This document shows positions 42,951-52,775 of a stretch of 64,000 nt of DNA, piece by piece. Each line of letters begins with the position of its first letter. Within the stretch, counting starts at the first letter, position 1. Position numbers and translations under genes: made by a program. Source of the DNA: an uncultured Bacteroidales bacterium (GTDB taxonomy: Bacteria; Bacteroidota; Bacteroidia; Bacteroidales; UBA932); assembly GCA_900541925.1 (NCBI GenBank), contig UQMB01000003.1:135310-199309 (forward strand). The letters run 5' to 3'. Below the pieces are notes generated by a model, which worked only from the letters and a program-made list of their open reading frames with translations, made no database searches and was not told the DNA's origin.

Positions 42951-44906
42951 ATGAAAAGTTTTAAACATCTATTGATTGCCGCAGTGCTCTTGCCTTGCGG
43001 ACTGTCTGCCCAGGAGACGATTTCTCTGGACGGGGAATGGTCCTTTTGGACGCCTGATCATCCGCAGACAACTGTCAATGTCCCTCATACTTTCAATGTG
43101 ATGGACGGTTTGGAGTCGTATGCCGGGAAGGCTTTCTACAGCAGAGAAGTGCCTGTCGGTCCGCAACAGAAAGGGAAAAAGTTGCGTGTGCAGTTCAACG
43201 GCGTCTTCCACGATGCTGTCGTCTATGTGAATGGGCAGAAAGCGGGAGAACACCTGAATGCCGGATACACACCATTCAGCTTCGACATCACTCCTTTCAT
43301 CGATTATTCACCTGGAGCGCGGAATGAGATGCTTGTCGAATGCGACAACAGTTACTCCGAAGATAATCTCCCCTGTGGCAGCCGTTTTGACTGGGCCAAC
43401 GACGGCGGCATATACCGAAGCGTGTCGCTTCATACAAGCGGAGCCCACAGCCTGAGATATGTCCATGTGACACCGCAGATTGACCTGCAGGACAGTACGG
43501 CGCTTGCGCAGTTCAGCATCCGGTTGTGGGAACCGGAAATCAGAAAAGCTGACTTCCGGTTCCGGGTCACTGAGAACCGGACAGACCGGACTCTGTTTGC
43601 TCAAGCTCGGTCGTTGAGGCGGACCCGGGAGGGGACGTTCGACGTCGCGTTCGATTGCGGAAAGGTCGAATTATGGCATTTCGACAATCCGGCCCTATAT
43701 TCGTTCCAGGTTGAACTGCTGGATGGAAAAGCGGTCTCCGATGTCAAGGAAGAGAATTTCGGTTTCCGGACTGTCACGATTGACGGAGATCAACTGCTCT
43801 TGAACGGTGAACCGGTCCGTTTGCCTGGAATCGAAAACATGCCCGGATCCAATCCGGATTTCGGTATGGCCGAATCATATGCGTATATGGAGAAAACGGT
43901 CGGGAGGATGAAGGATCTGAACTGCACCATCACCCGTTTCCACTGGGCTCAGGATGATTACCGTCTGTCCCTGATGGATGAAAAGGGGATTCTGGTCCAG
44001 GAAGAGATCTCCTGGTGGCAAAGACCGTCCGGGGAACTGACGCCTGCGCAGATGGAAACAGCCAAGCGGCAGATTGCAGAACTTGTAGAAGCGCATTACA
44101 ACCATCCATGTTTGTTTGCTTGGGGCATGAGCAACGAGGTGGATGATAACCGTAAAGATCTTGTTGAACTAGGTGCTTTCACAAGGTCGTTGGATCCCGT
44201 GCGGATAGTGGATGCGGTATCCAACTCCATCTGGGAAAAATTGGAAAATGATCCTGCTCTGGTACTTGATCTCCCTACGTGGAATGAGTACATGGGAACC
44301 TGGCATGCTGACAGCCGGGAAGACCTCCTGACAAGCATGCCGGAGGTGGAGAAGGTACTGAACGGGAGACCTCTGCTGATTACCGAGCACGGACTGTGCG
44401 AACCGGCCTTTACTGGAGGTGATGCCCGCCGTGTGGATGAAATGATCTTCCATATCAGCGAGTGGAAGAAACATCCTTTTATCTGCGGGTACATTTATTT
44501 CAGTTTGGAGGATTACCGCACACACATGGGGGAGGAAGGTGTCGGCCGGAACGCGGTACGGCGCCATGGCGTTTGTGACAAGAGGCTCGAACCGAAGGCC
44601 TCTTACTATGTTCTCCGCCAGATCATGTCTCCTGTTGCCGTAAGCAAGGTGCGCAAGACGGATTCAGGCATGGACTCCATCATGTGCCGTGATGCGGAAG
44701 TGACACTTCAGGTATCTGATGACATCCCGTCCTACACGTTGCGGGGTTATTCTGTCCGATATCTCACCAAACAAGGTGAAACCATGCGAATCCACCTTCC
44801 TGACCTTGCTCCAGGCGTACAGCATGAGATGATTCTGCGGGACTTGAATGATGGGTTCAACTTCGATATCCTCCGCCCGGACGGGAGCGCGCTTCTGAGT
44901 TACTGA
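42951..44906 (+). CDS. GH2 family glycoside hydrolase (PUL2, first)
   Basis: A 651-residue secreted enzyme (signal peptide to LSAQ, residue 20). The sugar-binding jelly roll (ISLDGEWSFWTPDH, NVPHTFNVMDG, YVNGQKAGEHLNAGYTPFSF) is followed by an immunoglobulin-like sandwich and a TIM barrel. WGMSNEVDD gives acid/base Glu396 and LLITEHGLCEP nucleophile Glu479. Most likely a beta-galactosidase-type enzyme in this galactan locus, although beta-glucuronidase or other GH2 activity cannot be excluded. The preceding 148-bp gap contains GACCTTTG (42926-42933), an imperfect -7 element. Confidence 0.85.
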   Translation: MKSFKHLLIAAVLLPCGLSAQETISLDGEWSFWTPDHPQTTVNVPHTFNVMDGLESYAGKAFYSREVPVGPQQKGKKLRVQFNGVFHDAVVYVNGQKAGEHLNAGYTPFSFDITPFIDYSPGARNEMLVECDNSYSEDNLPCGSRFDWANDGGIYRSVSLHTSGAHSLRYVHVTPQIDLQDSTALAQFSIRLWEPEIRKADFRFRVTENRTDRTLFAQARSLRRTREGTFDVAFDCGKVELWHFDNPALYSFQVELLDGKAVSDVKEENFGFRTVTIDGDQLLLNGEPVRLPGIENMPGSNPDFGMAESYAYMEKTVGRMKDLNCTITRFHWAQDDYRLSLMDEKGILVQEEISWWQRPSGELTPAQMETAKRQIAELVEAHYNHPCLFAWGMSNEVDDNRKDLVELGAFTRSLDPVRIVDAVSNSIWEKLENDPALVLDLPTWNEYMGTWHADSREDLLTSMPEVEKVLNGRPLLITEHGLCEPAFTGGDARRVDEMIFHISEWKKHPFICGYIYFSLEDYRTHMGEEGVGRNAVRRHGVCDKRLEPKASYYVLRQIMSPVAVSKVRKTDSGMDSIMCRDAEVTLQVSDDIPSYTLRGYSVRYLTKQGETMRIHLPDLAPGVQHEMILRDLNDGFNFDILRPDGSALLSY

Positions 44907-44923
44907 TCCCGTGTTTTCCGTCA

Positions 44924-47900
44924 TCAGTGTTTTTCCTTGGAAGATTTCATGTATTCGGATGGGGTCATCTTGTACATGGCCGCGAAGGCGCGGGTAAAGT
45001 AGGAAGCGTTGGAGAAGCCTACCGAATACATGACTTCCGAGACGGTGAAGTTGCCGGTCTGCAATAGCAGGGCCGCTTTTTTGAGGCGGATTGAACGTAT
45101 GTATTCGACCGCTGACATGCCGGTGAACTGCTTGACCTTCCGGTAGAGCTGCTTGTCGTTGAATCCGCCCATCTCGCATAGCCGTCCGACGGACAAGGTC
45201 GAATCGTCAAGGTTATCTTCAATCAGCTGCATCACTTTTTGAAGGAACCGTTCGTCCTGAGAGGCGCTTCTCTGGACGGACGGATTGGAAATCATCTCCA
45301 TCCGGATTTTTTGCTCCATCCGTTTCTTCCCGGAGAGTAACTGGTGGACTCTGGCTGTGAGAGTCTGCGGGTCGAAAGGTTTGGGCAGGAAGATGTCTAT
45401 ATTGAGGTCAATGCTCTTCTGTTCGGTTTCAGCATCGTCCTTTGCGGTCAGCAGAATGATGGGGATGGTGCTCAGAGGGCCGTAGGCGCATATCTGCCTG
45501 CACATTTCCAGTCCGTCCATCACCGGCATCAGAACATCCGAGATTATGAGGTCAGGAAGGACATCTTTGCACAGCTTGAGACCGCTTTTTCCGTTATGGG
45601 AGCAGATGCATCGGAAGTCCTTTTCGAGGAGGCTTTCAATGAACTGGCAAATCTGGACATTATCATCGATGATGGCAATCAGAGGTTTGTCGGAGTTGTC
45701 CTGATCGGAGGATGCTGGCACTTCGTCCGCGGACCGGTCGGACAGGACGGGGAGCAGGAGCGTAAAAGATGTGCCCTGCCGGTCTGAATCAATGCTGACA
45801 CGTCCTCCGTGCAACTCGACATATTGCTTGATTATCGACAGGCCGATGCCGGTGCTGTCATGTCCTTTCCCTTTGGTCCTGGAGGATTCGAAATAGCGTT
45901 GGAATACAAATGGAAGATCTTCGTCCGGAATGCCGACTCCGGTGTCGGAGACCTTGACTATAAGTTGTCCATCCTCAAGGCTCCGGTCAAGTGTGAGCAG
46001 GATTGATCCGCCCTCCAGCGTGTATTTACAGGCGTTGGACAGCAGATTGTTCATTATGGTCTCCATTTTTACGACATCTGCCCGGACGGGAATCCTGGGC
46101 TGGCTGCTGTCAAAGATGAATTCGTGCTGTGGAAAACTGTCCTTGAATGAGTTGAAGATGCTGCGTGCGAATTCCACGAAATCCATCTCTGTGGGAATCA
46201 GACTGGAGACGATCCCTTTCGCCTCGTTTAAGTGGTTGATGGCATGATGGATCAGTGTGCTGATTTTCATCGCGTTGTCCTGAATTATGCGCAAATCTTT
46301 GACATCAGATTCGGCGTTGGCTTCTCCAAGGAGTTTGCCGACGGGACCGATGATCAGGCTGAGCGGTGTCTTGAATTCGTGGGCGACATCCTGGAAGAAG
46401 GCTTCCTTCTGGCGGGTCTGCTCCACCAGTTCGTCCCTGCGGATCCGCTCTGTTTCCAGATTCCTCCGCATGGTGATGAATCGGATGAGACCATATATAA
46501 GTGCGCAGACAATCAGCAGATAGGCTGCCAGCATGGGCATGGAAAAATACCATGGCTGCCGTATGCGGAAAGTGACCAGTTCCGTCTTTTCAGAAGAAAA
46601 GTTCGTGTCTGACATGACGGAAATGACGTACTTTCCCGGAGATGCGGTCGTCAGGTTCAGTTTGTTGCCGTAGACGGTCCCGTCCCACGATGAAGTAGAC
46701 CCGTCAATATGGCAGGAGAAACGGTGGGGCAGTTCATCGTTGAAATTGAAATCGGAAAAAGAGAAGACGAGATGGTTTTCATCATGGGCCAGATTCAGAG
46801 GCCCGGACCATGGAATTTTTTCCTGAATATGCCAGTCGTTGTTGACCTGGACACCAGTCAGACGCGGGGGAGAGGAGCGTGCCGTCATCAGCCTTTGCAG
46901 GTTGGTCAGGTCAAGTATGTCGGCGGCCCCGATTCCACCCAGAAGAACGCGTCTCCGTTTCCTGTCGTAGTCGATGCTCAGGTAGTTGCTGTATGTGTCC
47001 AGATTGAAGGCGGTCATTGTCTTCTTTTCTATGATGCGGAATCCCTCTGAAGTGCATATCCATATTTGTCCGTCTACCTCCGCCATGGAATGGATGGACA
47101 ATGCCGTACCTGAATGGAGGGGCGCAACACTTGTGGACAGGCCGTCCTTCGTCCGTTTGACGCATACCGCTTTATCAACTGAAGCCAGCCAGATGTTCCC
47201 TTCCATATCGGTGGTCAGGCAGTCTGCAGACGGCATTTCAGGAATCTCGAAAGGAATGAGCTTGCCTTTGGCTGTGTCAAGCCGGAAAACGTGTTTGTCC
47301 TGCCCCAGTATCCAGATGTCGCCATGTGCATCTTTCCTGATTTGATACAGGACATCAACGTTGAGTCCGTCCTTGCGGGTGTAATGTGCAAGGATTTCGT
47401 CGCCGGCGCTCAGGTGGTAAAGGCCGTCATAGGTAGCTGCCCACATGTCTTTCAATCCCGGAATAAGGTCGTAGATCCAGTTGTGGGATCCCTTTATGAT
47501 ACGGGTCTTGAAAGAACCGCTTTGTTCATCGTATTGGAGATATCCTCCGTCCGTGGCTGCATATATGGCCCCGGTCTCTTTGTTTTCGACAAGGCGGTAG
47601 ACTTTATTGTGCGGAATCTTGTTCCCGGTGCCGCTCATGGTAAAATGCCGTACGGTTCCATCCGTTTGCTGGAGCACGATTCCATGGGAACCTCCCAGCC
47701 AGAGCCTGTCCTTGCTGTCACGCAGTGCGGTGACATATCGGGCATTATTGATTTCCGGAAGGTCTGAAACCGGAAGAAAGACCGGGTGCTGATGCAAAGT
47801 CAGCATCCCGTTGTCAGTGGCAAACCAGATGTCCCCGCCTGTGTCCTGAAAACAGTCCCATGCAACGGAGGGATTGATCTCGCTAATGCTTCCGGTTTCG

Positions 47901-48661
47901 GGGTTGACAAGGAAGATTCCGCTGTCTGTTCCCGCCAGCAGTTGGCCGTTGTCATCTTTACAGAGGGTTTTGACTACGGGCATGCTGATACGGGTGCTTA
48001 TCTGTTGTGTCGAAGGATTGTATTTCAGCAGTGCACCGGGAGTTCCCAACCATAGGCCGTCTTTTTCGGGAAGAATGCAAGAGACCACATGAATCCGTGC
48101 TCTATCAAGGAGCATTTCGAGCCTATGGTCGGAAGGGGAGTATCTTGCCAGTCCGCCTTCGCCCCCGAGATAGATGAAGTCATCCGCCCGGACCACGGAA
48201 AAAACGTTATCTCCGGAAATGCGTTCAGATGAATGGGTTTCCGGGTTGAACCGGTATAAACCTGAAGCGGTCCCGCAGAACAGGATATGCCCGTCTTGAA
48301 TGATACTGTGCGTGTCTTTGTCGCCGAAGGCCTCGAGTTGCCCGTACGTTTTATTGACCGGGTCGAACGAAAACAGGCCGTGATCGGTTCCCAGAAGCAG
48401 ACTGTCTTCCCGGACGAGAATGCATTGGATGTTCAATGGCCCTTCAGGGTATGGGTATGGGACGAGGTCGTACCCGTCGAAACTGTAAAGGCTGTTGGCA
48501 CTGCCCAGCCAAGCCGGCCCGTCTGTCTCGCGGGCGATGGAACGTAGGGAAAGAAGTTCCGTCTTGCCTCTGAAATCATCGAATACATGGGCTGCCTGCC
48601 GGGCAGTCATGCTGCCGGCTTTCAGGAGCAGAAGGAATATGATGGGAATTATTCTTTTCAT
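44924..48661 (-). CDS. hybrid two-component system sensor/regulator (PUL2)
   Basis: A 1,245-residue one-protein sensor. Signal peptide (about 1-20), periplasmic propeller repeats (DGPAWLGSANSLYSFDGYDL, GGDIWFATDNGMLTL and others, about 30-590), Y_Y_Y domain (about 600-690) and a membrane helix (MLAAYLLIVCALIYGLIRF). Histidine kinase with FFQDVAHEFKTPLSL (His761), ATPase motifs NNLLSNACKYT and GIGLSIIKQYVELHGG, receiver domain with Asp1042 in IISDVLMPVMDG, and a C-terminal AraC-type DNA-binding domain. It lies between the enzyme genes of PUL2, convergent with the first GH2 gene and divergent from the second. It probably binds galacto-oligosaccharides and activates the surrounding promoters. 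Confidence 0.96.
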   Translation of the reverse strand: MKRIIPIIFLLLLKAGSMTARQAAHVFDDFRGKTELLSLRSIARETDGPAWLGSANSLYSFDGYDLVPYPYPEGPLNIQCILVREDSLLLGTDHGLFSFDPVNKTYGQLEAFGDKDTHSIIQDGHILFCGTASGLYRFNPETHSSERISGDNVFSVVRADDFIYLGGEGGLARYSPSDHRLEMLLDRARIHVVSCILPEKDGLWLGTPGALLKYNPSTQQISTRISMPVVKTLCKDDNGQLLAGTDSGIFLVNPETGSISEINPSVAWDCFQDTGGDIWFATDNGMLTLHQHPVFLPVSDLPEINNARYVTALRDSKDRLWLGGSHGIVLQQTDGTVRHFTMSGTGNKIPHNKVYRLVENKETGAIYAATDGGYLQYDEQSGSFKTRIIKGSHNWIYDLIPGLKDMWAATYDGLYHLSAGDEILAHYTRKDGLNVDVLYQIRKDAHGDIWILGQDKHVFRLDTAKGKLIPFEIPEMPSADCLTTDMEGNIWLASVDKAVCVKRTKDGLSTSVAPLHSGTALSIHSMAEVDGQIWICTSEGFRIIEKKTMTAFNLDTYSNYLSIDYDRKRRRVLLGGIGAADILDLTNLQRLMTARSSPPRLTGVQVNNDWHIQEKIPWSGPLNLAHDENHLVFSFSDFNFNDELPHRFSCHIDGSTSSWDGTVYGNKLNLTTASPGKYVISVMSDTNFSSEKTELVTFRIRQPWYFSMPMLAAYLLIVCALIYGLIRFITMRRNLETERIRRDELVEQTRQKEAFFQDVAHEFKTPLSLIIGPVGKLLGEANAESDVKDLRIIQDNAMKISTLIHHAINHLNEAKGIVSSLIPTEMDFVEFARSIFNSFKDSFPQHEFIFDSSQPRIPVRADVVKMETIMNNLLSNACKYTLEGGSILLTLDRSLEDGQLIVKVSDTGVGIPDEDLPFVFQRYFESSRTKGKGHDSTGIGLSIIKQYVELHGGRVSIDSDRQGTSFTLLLPVLSDRSADEVPASSDQDNSDKPLIAIIDDNVQICQFIESLLEKDFRCICSHNGKSGLKLCKDVLPDLIISDVLMPVMDGLEMCRQICAYGPLSTIPIILLTAKDDAETEQKSIDLNIDIFLPKPFDPQTLTARVHQLLSGKKRMEQKIRMEMISNPSVQRSASQDERFLQKVMQLIEDNLDDSTLSVGRLCEMGGFNDKQLYRKVKQFTGMSAVEYIRSIRLKKAALLLQTGNFTVSEVMYSVGFSNASYFTRAFAAMYKMTPSEYMKSSKEKH

Positions 48662-48773
48662 GTTGTTTCATGGACAGGTCTTAAATATACAAATAAAAAA
48701 ACGTTCCGGAAATCGTTTTTCGTTTCGTGTCAGAATCGGTCCGTTCAGTGCTAGTACCGGACGGATAAAAATG

Positions 48774-48781
48774 TACCTTTG
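48774..48781 (+). promoter_or_regulatory. -7 element of the GH2-esterase-GH53 operon
   Basis: TACCTTTG is an exact TAnnTTTG match, 23 bases before the ATG at 48805. No good -33 element is seen, consistent with activation by the neighbouring hybrid sensor. Confidence 0.6.
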
Positions 48782-48804
48782 TAACACGATAACCAATTTT
48801 GAAT

Positions 48805-51219
48805 ATGAGGATAACAATAAAACTTTTTCTCTCCGGGCTTCTGGTAGCGGCGGCGCTGTCTTGCAGCCATCCTTCCGGGCGTCAGACGGAGGACTTTAAT
48901 TTTGAGTGGCTTTTCCGTCTGGGGTATGATGCCTCGTGGTCTTCTCCCGGGCTTGATGATTCGGCGTGGAGGTCTCTCCGGCTCCCGCATGACTGGAGTA
49001 TCGAGGGCGAGTTCTCGCCCGAGCATCCGGCCGGGGTCAACGGCGGTGCCCTCCCTGGCGGAATCGGCTGGTATCGCAAACACTTCAAGACTCCTGAAGC
49101 GGAGCGTGTCGCTGTGGAGTTTGACGGCGTTTATATGAACAGTACAGTCTGGCTCAATGGCGTCAAGATCGGGGGCCGGCCCTATGGTTACAGTTCCTTC
49201 AGCGTGGATCTGTCCGGGGCTCTGAATCCGCAAGGGGAGGACAATGTCCTTGTGGTGAAAGTGGACCATTCCAAGCAGCCGAGCGGCCGGTGGTACACGG
49301 GAAGCGGAATCTACCGGAATGTGCGTCTGGTATGCACGGGTGAGAACCGGATTGCCTACAACGGCATTTGCGTGACGGCTCCGGAAATATCGGACTCTGA
49401 GGCGGCTGTGCTGGTGCGGACCGAATTGGATGCAGCCGATCCTTCCTCCTGCACCGTTTCCCATCGCATCATGGATGCGGATGGGAGGACTGTCGCGGAA
49501 GGGACGGATGATGAAAAACTCCGTATTGTGAGGCCGCACCGTTGGGATATTACGGATCCTTACTTGTATACGGTCGAAACAGAGCTGAAAGACAAGGGTA
49601 AGGTAGTGGACAGGGTACGGACACGCATCGGCATCCGGGAGACTGAGTGGGATGTGGACAAAGGCTTCTTCCTCAATGGCCGTGCGGTCAAGTTGAACGG
49701 TGCTTGCCTGCATCATGATCTCGGCTGCATCGGCACTGCCGTGCACCGCCGCGCCTTGCAGCGTCAGCTGGAAATCCTTCAGGCGGCAGGTTTCAATGCC
49801 ATACGTACGGCCCATAACATCCCTGCTTCCGAGTTGCTCGACCTCTGCGACGAAATGGGCCTGCTGGTCCTTGATGAGGCTTTCGACAAGTGGCGTGGGC
49901 GCAAGGAAGATCCCGGTTACGGTGCTTTTTTTGACGAATGGAATACGCGGGACCTGACAGATTGGGTGAAGCGTGACCGCAATCATCCGAGCGTGGTCAT
50001 ATGGAGCATCGGCAACGAGATAGGCGAGCAGATGGCCCGTACCGAAGAGGAACACAAGGACCATGAAGATCTCGCCCGCCATCTGGCTGATGTTATACGT
50101 GCCAACGATCCCACACGCCCGGTGACCTGCGGGTGCAACGCACCATCCAAGGACAATTGCGTGTATACTAGTGAAGCCCTGGATGTGACAGGACTGAATT
50201 ACAGGGCCTATGCGTATGACTCCCTGCGGGCCTGGTTCCCGGGAAAGCCCATCCTGGCAACAGAGACTGTGTCGGCCCAGAACAGCCGGGGCATCTATTA
50301 TCAGCCGTCCACCATCCTCCGTGTTCCGGGATGGAAGCCGTGGTCCGGTACACCTGAGCCTACAGGGAAGGAACTTGAGGGGCTGATTCCGAACCAATGC
50401 AGCGCCTATGATAATTCCAGGGCCCTTTGGGATTGCACGACTACTCACGAGCAGGCCTGGATTCCGATACGGGACAGGGAATGGGTGGCCGGAGGTTTCA
50501 TCTGGACAGGCTTCGATTATCTGGGCGAACCTACCGCTTTCGGCTGGCCTTCCCGCAGTTCCTATTTCGGCATTGTGGATCTCGCCGGTTTCCCCAAGGA
50601 CCCGTATTATATGTACCAGTCGGAATGGACGGATAAGACCATGTTGCATCTTTTCCCGCACTGGAACTGGACGGAAGGGGAAAAGGTCGATGTCTGGGCG
50701 TATTACAATAATGCCGATGAGATTGAGCTGTTCCTCAACGGGAAATCACTCGGGCGTACGTCCAAAACTCATGACCGGCTCCATGCCATCTGGCCGGAAG
50801 TGGTGTTTGAATCAGGAAAGATAGAGGCTGTTTCCTACAAGGATGGCATAGAAGTCGCCCGTGCAGTCCGGGAAACGGCCGGCCCTGCCGCCGGATTGCG
50901 TCTTACGGCAGACCGTAATACCATTGATGCGGATGGCTATGACTTGAGTTTCGTGACGGTGGAAGCGGTGGATGCCGAAGGCCGTGCTCTGCCGCAGGCT
51001 GACGCCATGCTGAATTTCCGCGTGGAAGGAGCGGGGGAACTTCTGGGAATCGATAATGGCGATGCCGCGGATACCCTCTGCATGAAGGGGTCGGTTAAGC
51101 CGCTCTTCAGCGGGAAGGCTATCGCTGTCATCCGCTCTTTCCGTGGAGAAAAGGGAATCGCTACATTAAAGGTCTCCAGCGAGCTTGGAGACGCTGAATT
51201 GGACATCAAAATCCGCTAA
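48805..51219 (+). CDS. GH2 beta-galactosidase-like lipoprotein (PUL2, second)
   Basis: An 804-residue lipoprotein (VAAALSCSHP lipobox, Cys17). Five-domain GH2 architecture with C-terminal additional domains: jelly roll (RLPHDWSIEGEF, GGIGWYRKHF, YTGSGIYRNV), sandwich, barrel with IGNEIGEQ (acid/base Glu405) and LATETVSAQN (nucleophile Glu487), then a DUF4982-type domain (WNWTEGEKVDVWAYYNNAD) and a final immunoglobulin-like domain (about 700-804). This layout is common in Bacteroides exo-beta-galactosidases of galactan loci. ATG 48805 is chosen over the TTG at 48799. Heads an operon with the esterase and GH53. Confidence 0.9.
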   Translation: MRITIKLFLSGLLVAAALSCSHPSGRQTEDFNFEWLFRLGYDASWSSPGLDDSAWRSLRLPHDWSIEGEFSPEHPAGVNGGALPGGIGWYRKHFKTPEAERVAVEFDGVYMNSTVWLNGVKIGGRPYGYSSFSVDLSGALNPQGEDNVLVVKVDHSKQPSGRWYTGSGIYRNVRLVCTGENRIAYNGICVTAPEISDSEAAVLVRTELDAADPSSCTVSHRIMDADGRTVAEGTDDEKLRIVRPHRWDITDPYLYTVETELKDKGKVVDRVRTRIGIRETEWDVDKGFFLNGRAVKLNGACLHHDLGCIGTAVHRRALQRQLEILQAAGFNAIRTAHNIPASELLDLCDEMGLLVLDEAFDKWRGRKEDPGYGAFFDEWNTRDLTDWVKRDRNHPSVVIWSIGNEIGEQMARTEEEHKDHEDLARHLADVIRANDPTRPVTCGCNAPSKDNCVYTSEALDVTGLNYRAYAYDSLRAWFPGKPILATETVSAQNSRGIYYQPSTILRVPGWKPWSGTPEPTGKELEGLIPNQCSAYDNSRALWDCTTTHEQAWIPIRDREWVAGGFIWTGFDYLGEPTAFGWPSRSSYFGIVDLAGFPKDPYYMYQSEWTDKTMLHLFPHWNWTEGEKVDVWAYYNNADEIELFLNGKSLGRTSKTHDRLHAIWPEVVFESGKIEAVSYKDGIEVARAVRETAGPAAGLRLTADRNTIDADGYDLSFVTVEAVDAEGRALPQADAMLNFRVEGAGELLGIDNGDAADTLCMKGSVKPLFSGKAIAVIRSFRGEKGIATLKVSSELGDAELDIKIR

Positions 51220-51223
51220 TGAT

Positions 51224-52768
51224 ATGAAAAGAACTTGTTTGTATGCCTGTTTGGCAGCATTGACGATGCTGGCCGCCTGTGGTACGAATACCTCGGGAGA
51301 CCCGCTTGTGGTCAAGACGGAAGCCGGAACGATCCACGGTTTCATGGATGAGGAAATCTATGCTTTTGCGGGCATCCCTTATTGCAAAGCGGAGCGTTTC
51401 ATGCCGCCGCAGAAAGCGGATGTCTGGAAGGGCGTCCTGGAATGCACGAAATATCCGCCTCGCTCTATGCAGCAGATGCGTCCGATCGAAAATGACCCGC
51501 TGGGACTTTCTGAAGAAGGGGCCACACGCCTGAATGTCTGGACCTCCGATGTGAACGGGAAGATGCCTGTGATGGTATGGCTCCATGGCGGAGGCTTCTC
51601 TTCCGGAGCCGGTTATAATAACCCTAATGACAGCGGTCGCGGCCTGGCCCGTCAGGGCGTGGTGGTGGTGAGTGTGAACCATCGTCTCAACATACTCGGC
51701 TTTCTGGACCTGTCTGCCTGCGGTGAAGAGTATAAGTATTCCGGCAACGTGGGAATGTTGGACATCGTGGCCGCTTTGGAGTGGGTCCGTGACAACATCT
51801 CAGCTTTCGGCGGAGATCCGTCCAACGTGACTGTATTCGGGGAATCTGGCGGTGGATGCAAGGTAGGCACGCTGATGTGCATGCCGTCAGCCAAGGGCCT
51901 TTTCCACAAGGCGGCCATACTTAGCGGTACGCTGTTGAATGGAAATAAGGCCGAACAGACCAGCAGACTCGGAATGAAAACACTCGAAAAGTTGGGCATC
52001 GTTCCAAGTGGGGTCAGCAAACTCAATGACATTCCGTATGATCAACTGGTTCAGGCCGGATATGAGGCTTCGCGAGAATTGACCGGTATCCGCCGGCCGG
52101 GTACGGCCAACTTTTGGGGGTTCGGGCCAACTATGGACGGGGAAATACTTGTCCAACAGCCTTTCCAGCCCTCATTCTCCGAATTGTCCAAGGATATCCC
52201 GCTGCTGATAGGATCGACTTTCAACGAACTGCAGCGCACTTATTATGTCGAACAGCCGTCCGTGAATGAAGCTTGCGGAATCCTGCGACAGACCTATGGG
52301 GACAAGACAGATGATTATATCGCTGCTTTCAAGAAAGCCTATCCTGAATTCGACACGCCGGCGGACTGGCTGTCCGTGGATCAGATGTTCCGTCCGAACA
52401 CAGTGGCGACGGCGGATGCCCGCGCCGATGAGCATGCCGCTCCGGTATACACGTATATGTTCGCTTGGAAGAGCCCTGTGGAGGGTGGCCGGATGGGCGC
52501 GGCTCATGCATACGAACTTCCGTTCGTCTTCCATACCACCGAGGTCTCTCAGCAATATTTGGGAGAGGAAACGGATGAAATCCGCGCTCTTGCCGACAAG
52601 ATGAGCGGTGCCTGGGTTTCCTTCGCCAAGACAGGCAAGCCTGTCGTTGACGGGTTCGACTGGAAGCCGTATTCTTCCAAGGGTGGAGATATCATGTATT
52701 TCGGAAAAGAGTGTTCGCTGCGTCAGGATTTTGACCGCGACCTGGTGACAATCATGCAGAATAAATAA
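51224..52768 (+). CDS. type-B carboxylesterase lipoprotein
   Basis: A 514-residue lipoprotein (LTMLAACGTN, Cys19) of the carboxylesterase/cholinesterase family. GTIHGFMDEEIYAFAGIPYC and VWLHGGGFSSGAGY (oxyanion hole) are followed by VFGESGGGCKVG with nucleophile Ser208. STFNEL supplies the acidic residue region and MGAAHAYELPFVF the catalytic His. The ATG at 51224 lies 4 bases after the GH2 stop; the upstream TTG start would overlap that gene. A role in removing ester groups (for example acetyl or feruloyl) from pectic galactan is inferred from the operon. Confidence 0.88.
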   Translation: MKRTCLYACLAALTMLAACGTNTSGDPLVVKTEAGTIHGFMDEEIYAFAGIPYCKAERFMPPQKADVWKGVLECTKYPPRSMQQMRPIENDPLGLSEEGATRLNVWTSDVNGKMPVMVWLHGGGFSSGAGYNNPNDSGRGLARQGVVVVSVNHRLNILGFLDLSACGEEYKYSGNVGMLDIVAALEWVRDNISAFGGDPSNVTVFGESGGGCKVGTLMCMPSAKGLFHKAAILSGTLLNGNKAEQTSRLGMKTLEKLGIVPSGVSKLNDIPYDQLVQAGYEASRELTGIRRPGTANFWGFGPTMDGEILVQQPFQPSFSELSKDIPLLIGSTFNELQRTYYVEQPSVNEACGILRQTYGDKTDDYIAAFKKAYPEFDTPADWLSVDQMFRPNTVATADARADEHAAPVYTYMFAWKSPVEGGRMGAAHAYELPFVFHTTEVSQQYLGEETDEIRALADKMSGAWVSFAKTGKPVVDGFDWKPYSSKGGDIMYFGKECSLRQDFDRDLVTIMQNK

Positions 52769-52775
52769 TCAGTTT

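Noticed and set aside
48751..50661. 636-codon open frame on the minus strand over the second GH2 gene
   Set aside because: It lies wholly opposite a well-supported GH2 gene, has no recognisable motifs and is explained by high GC and codon-position bias.
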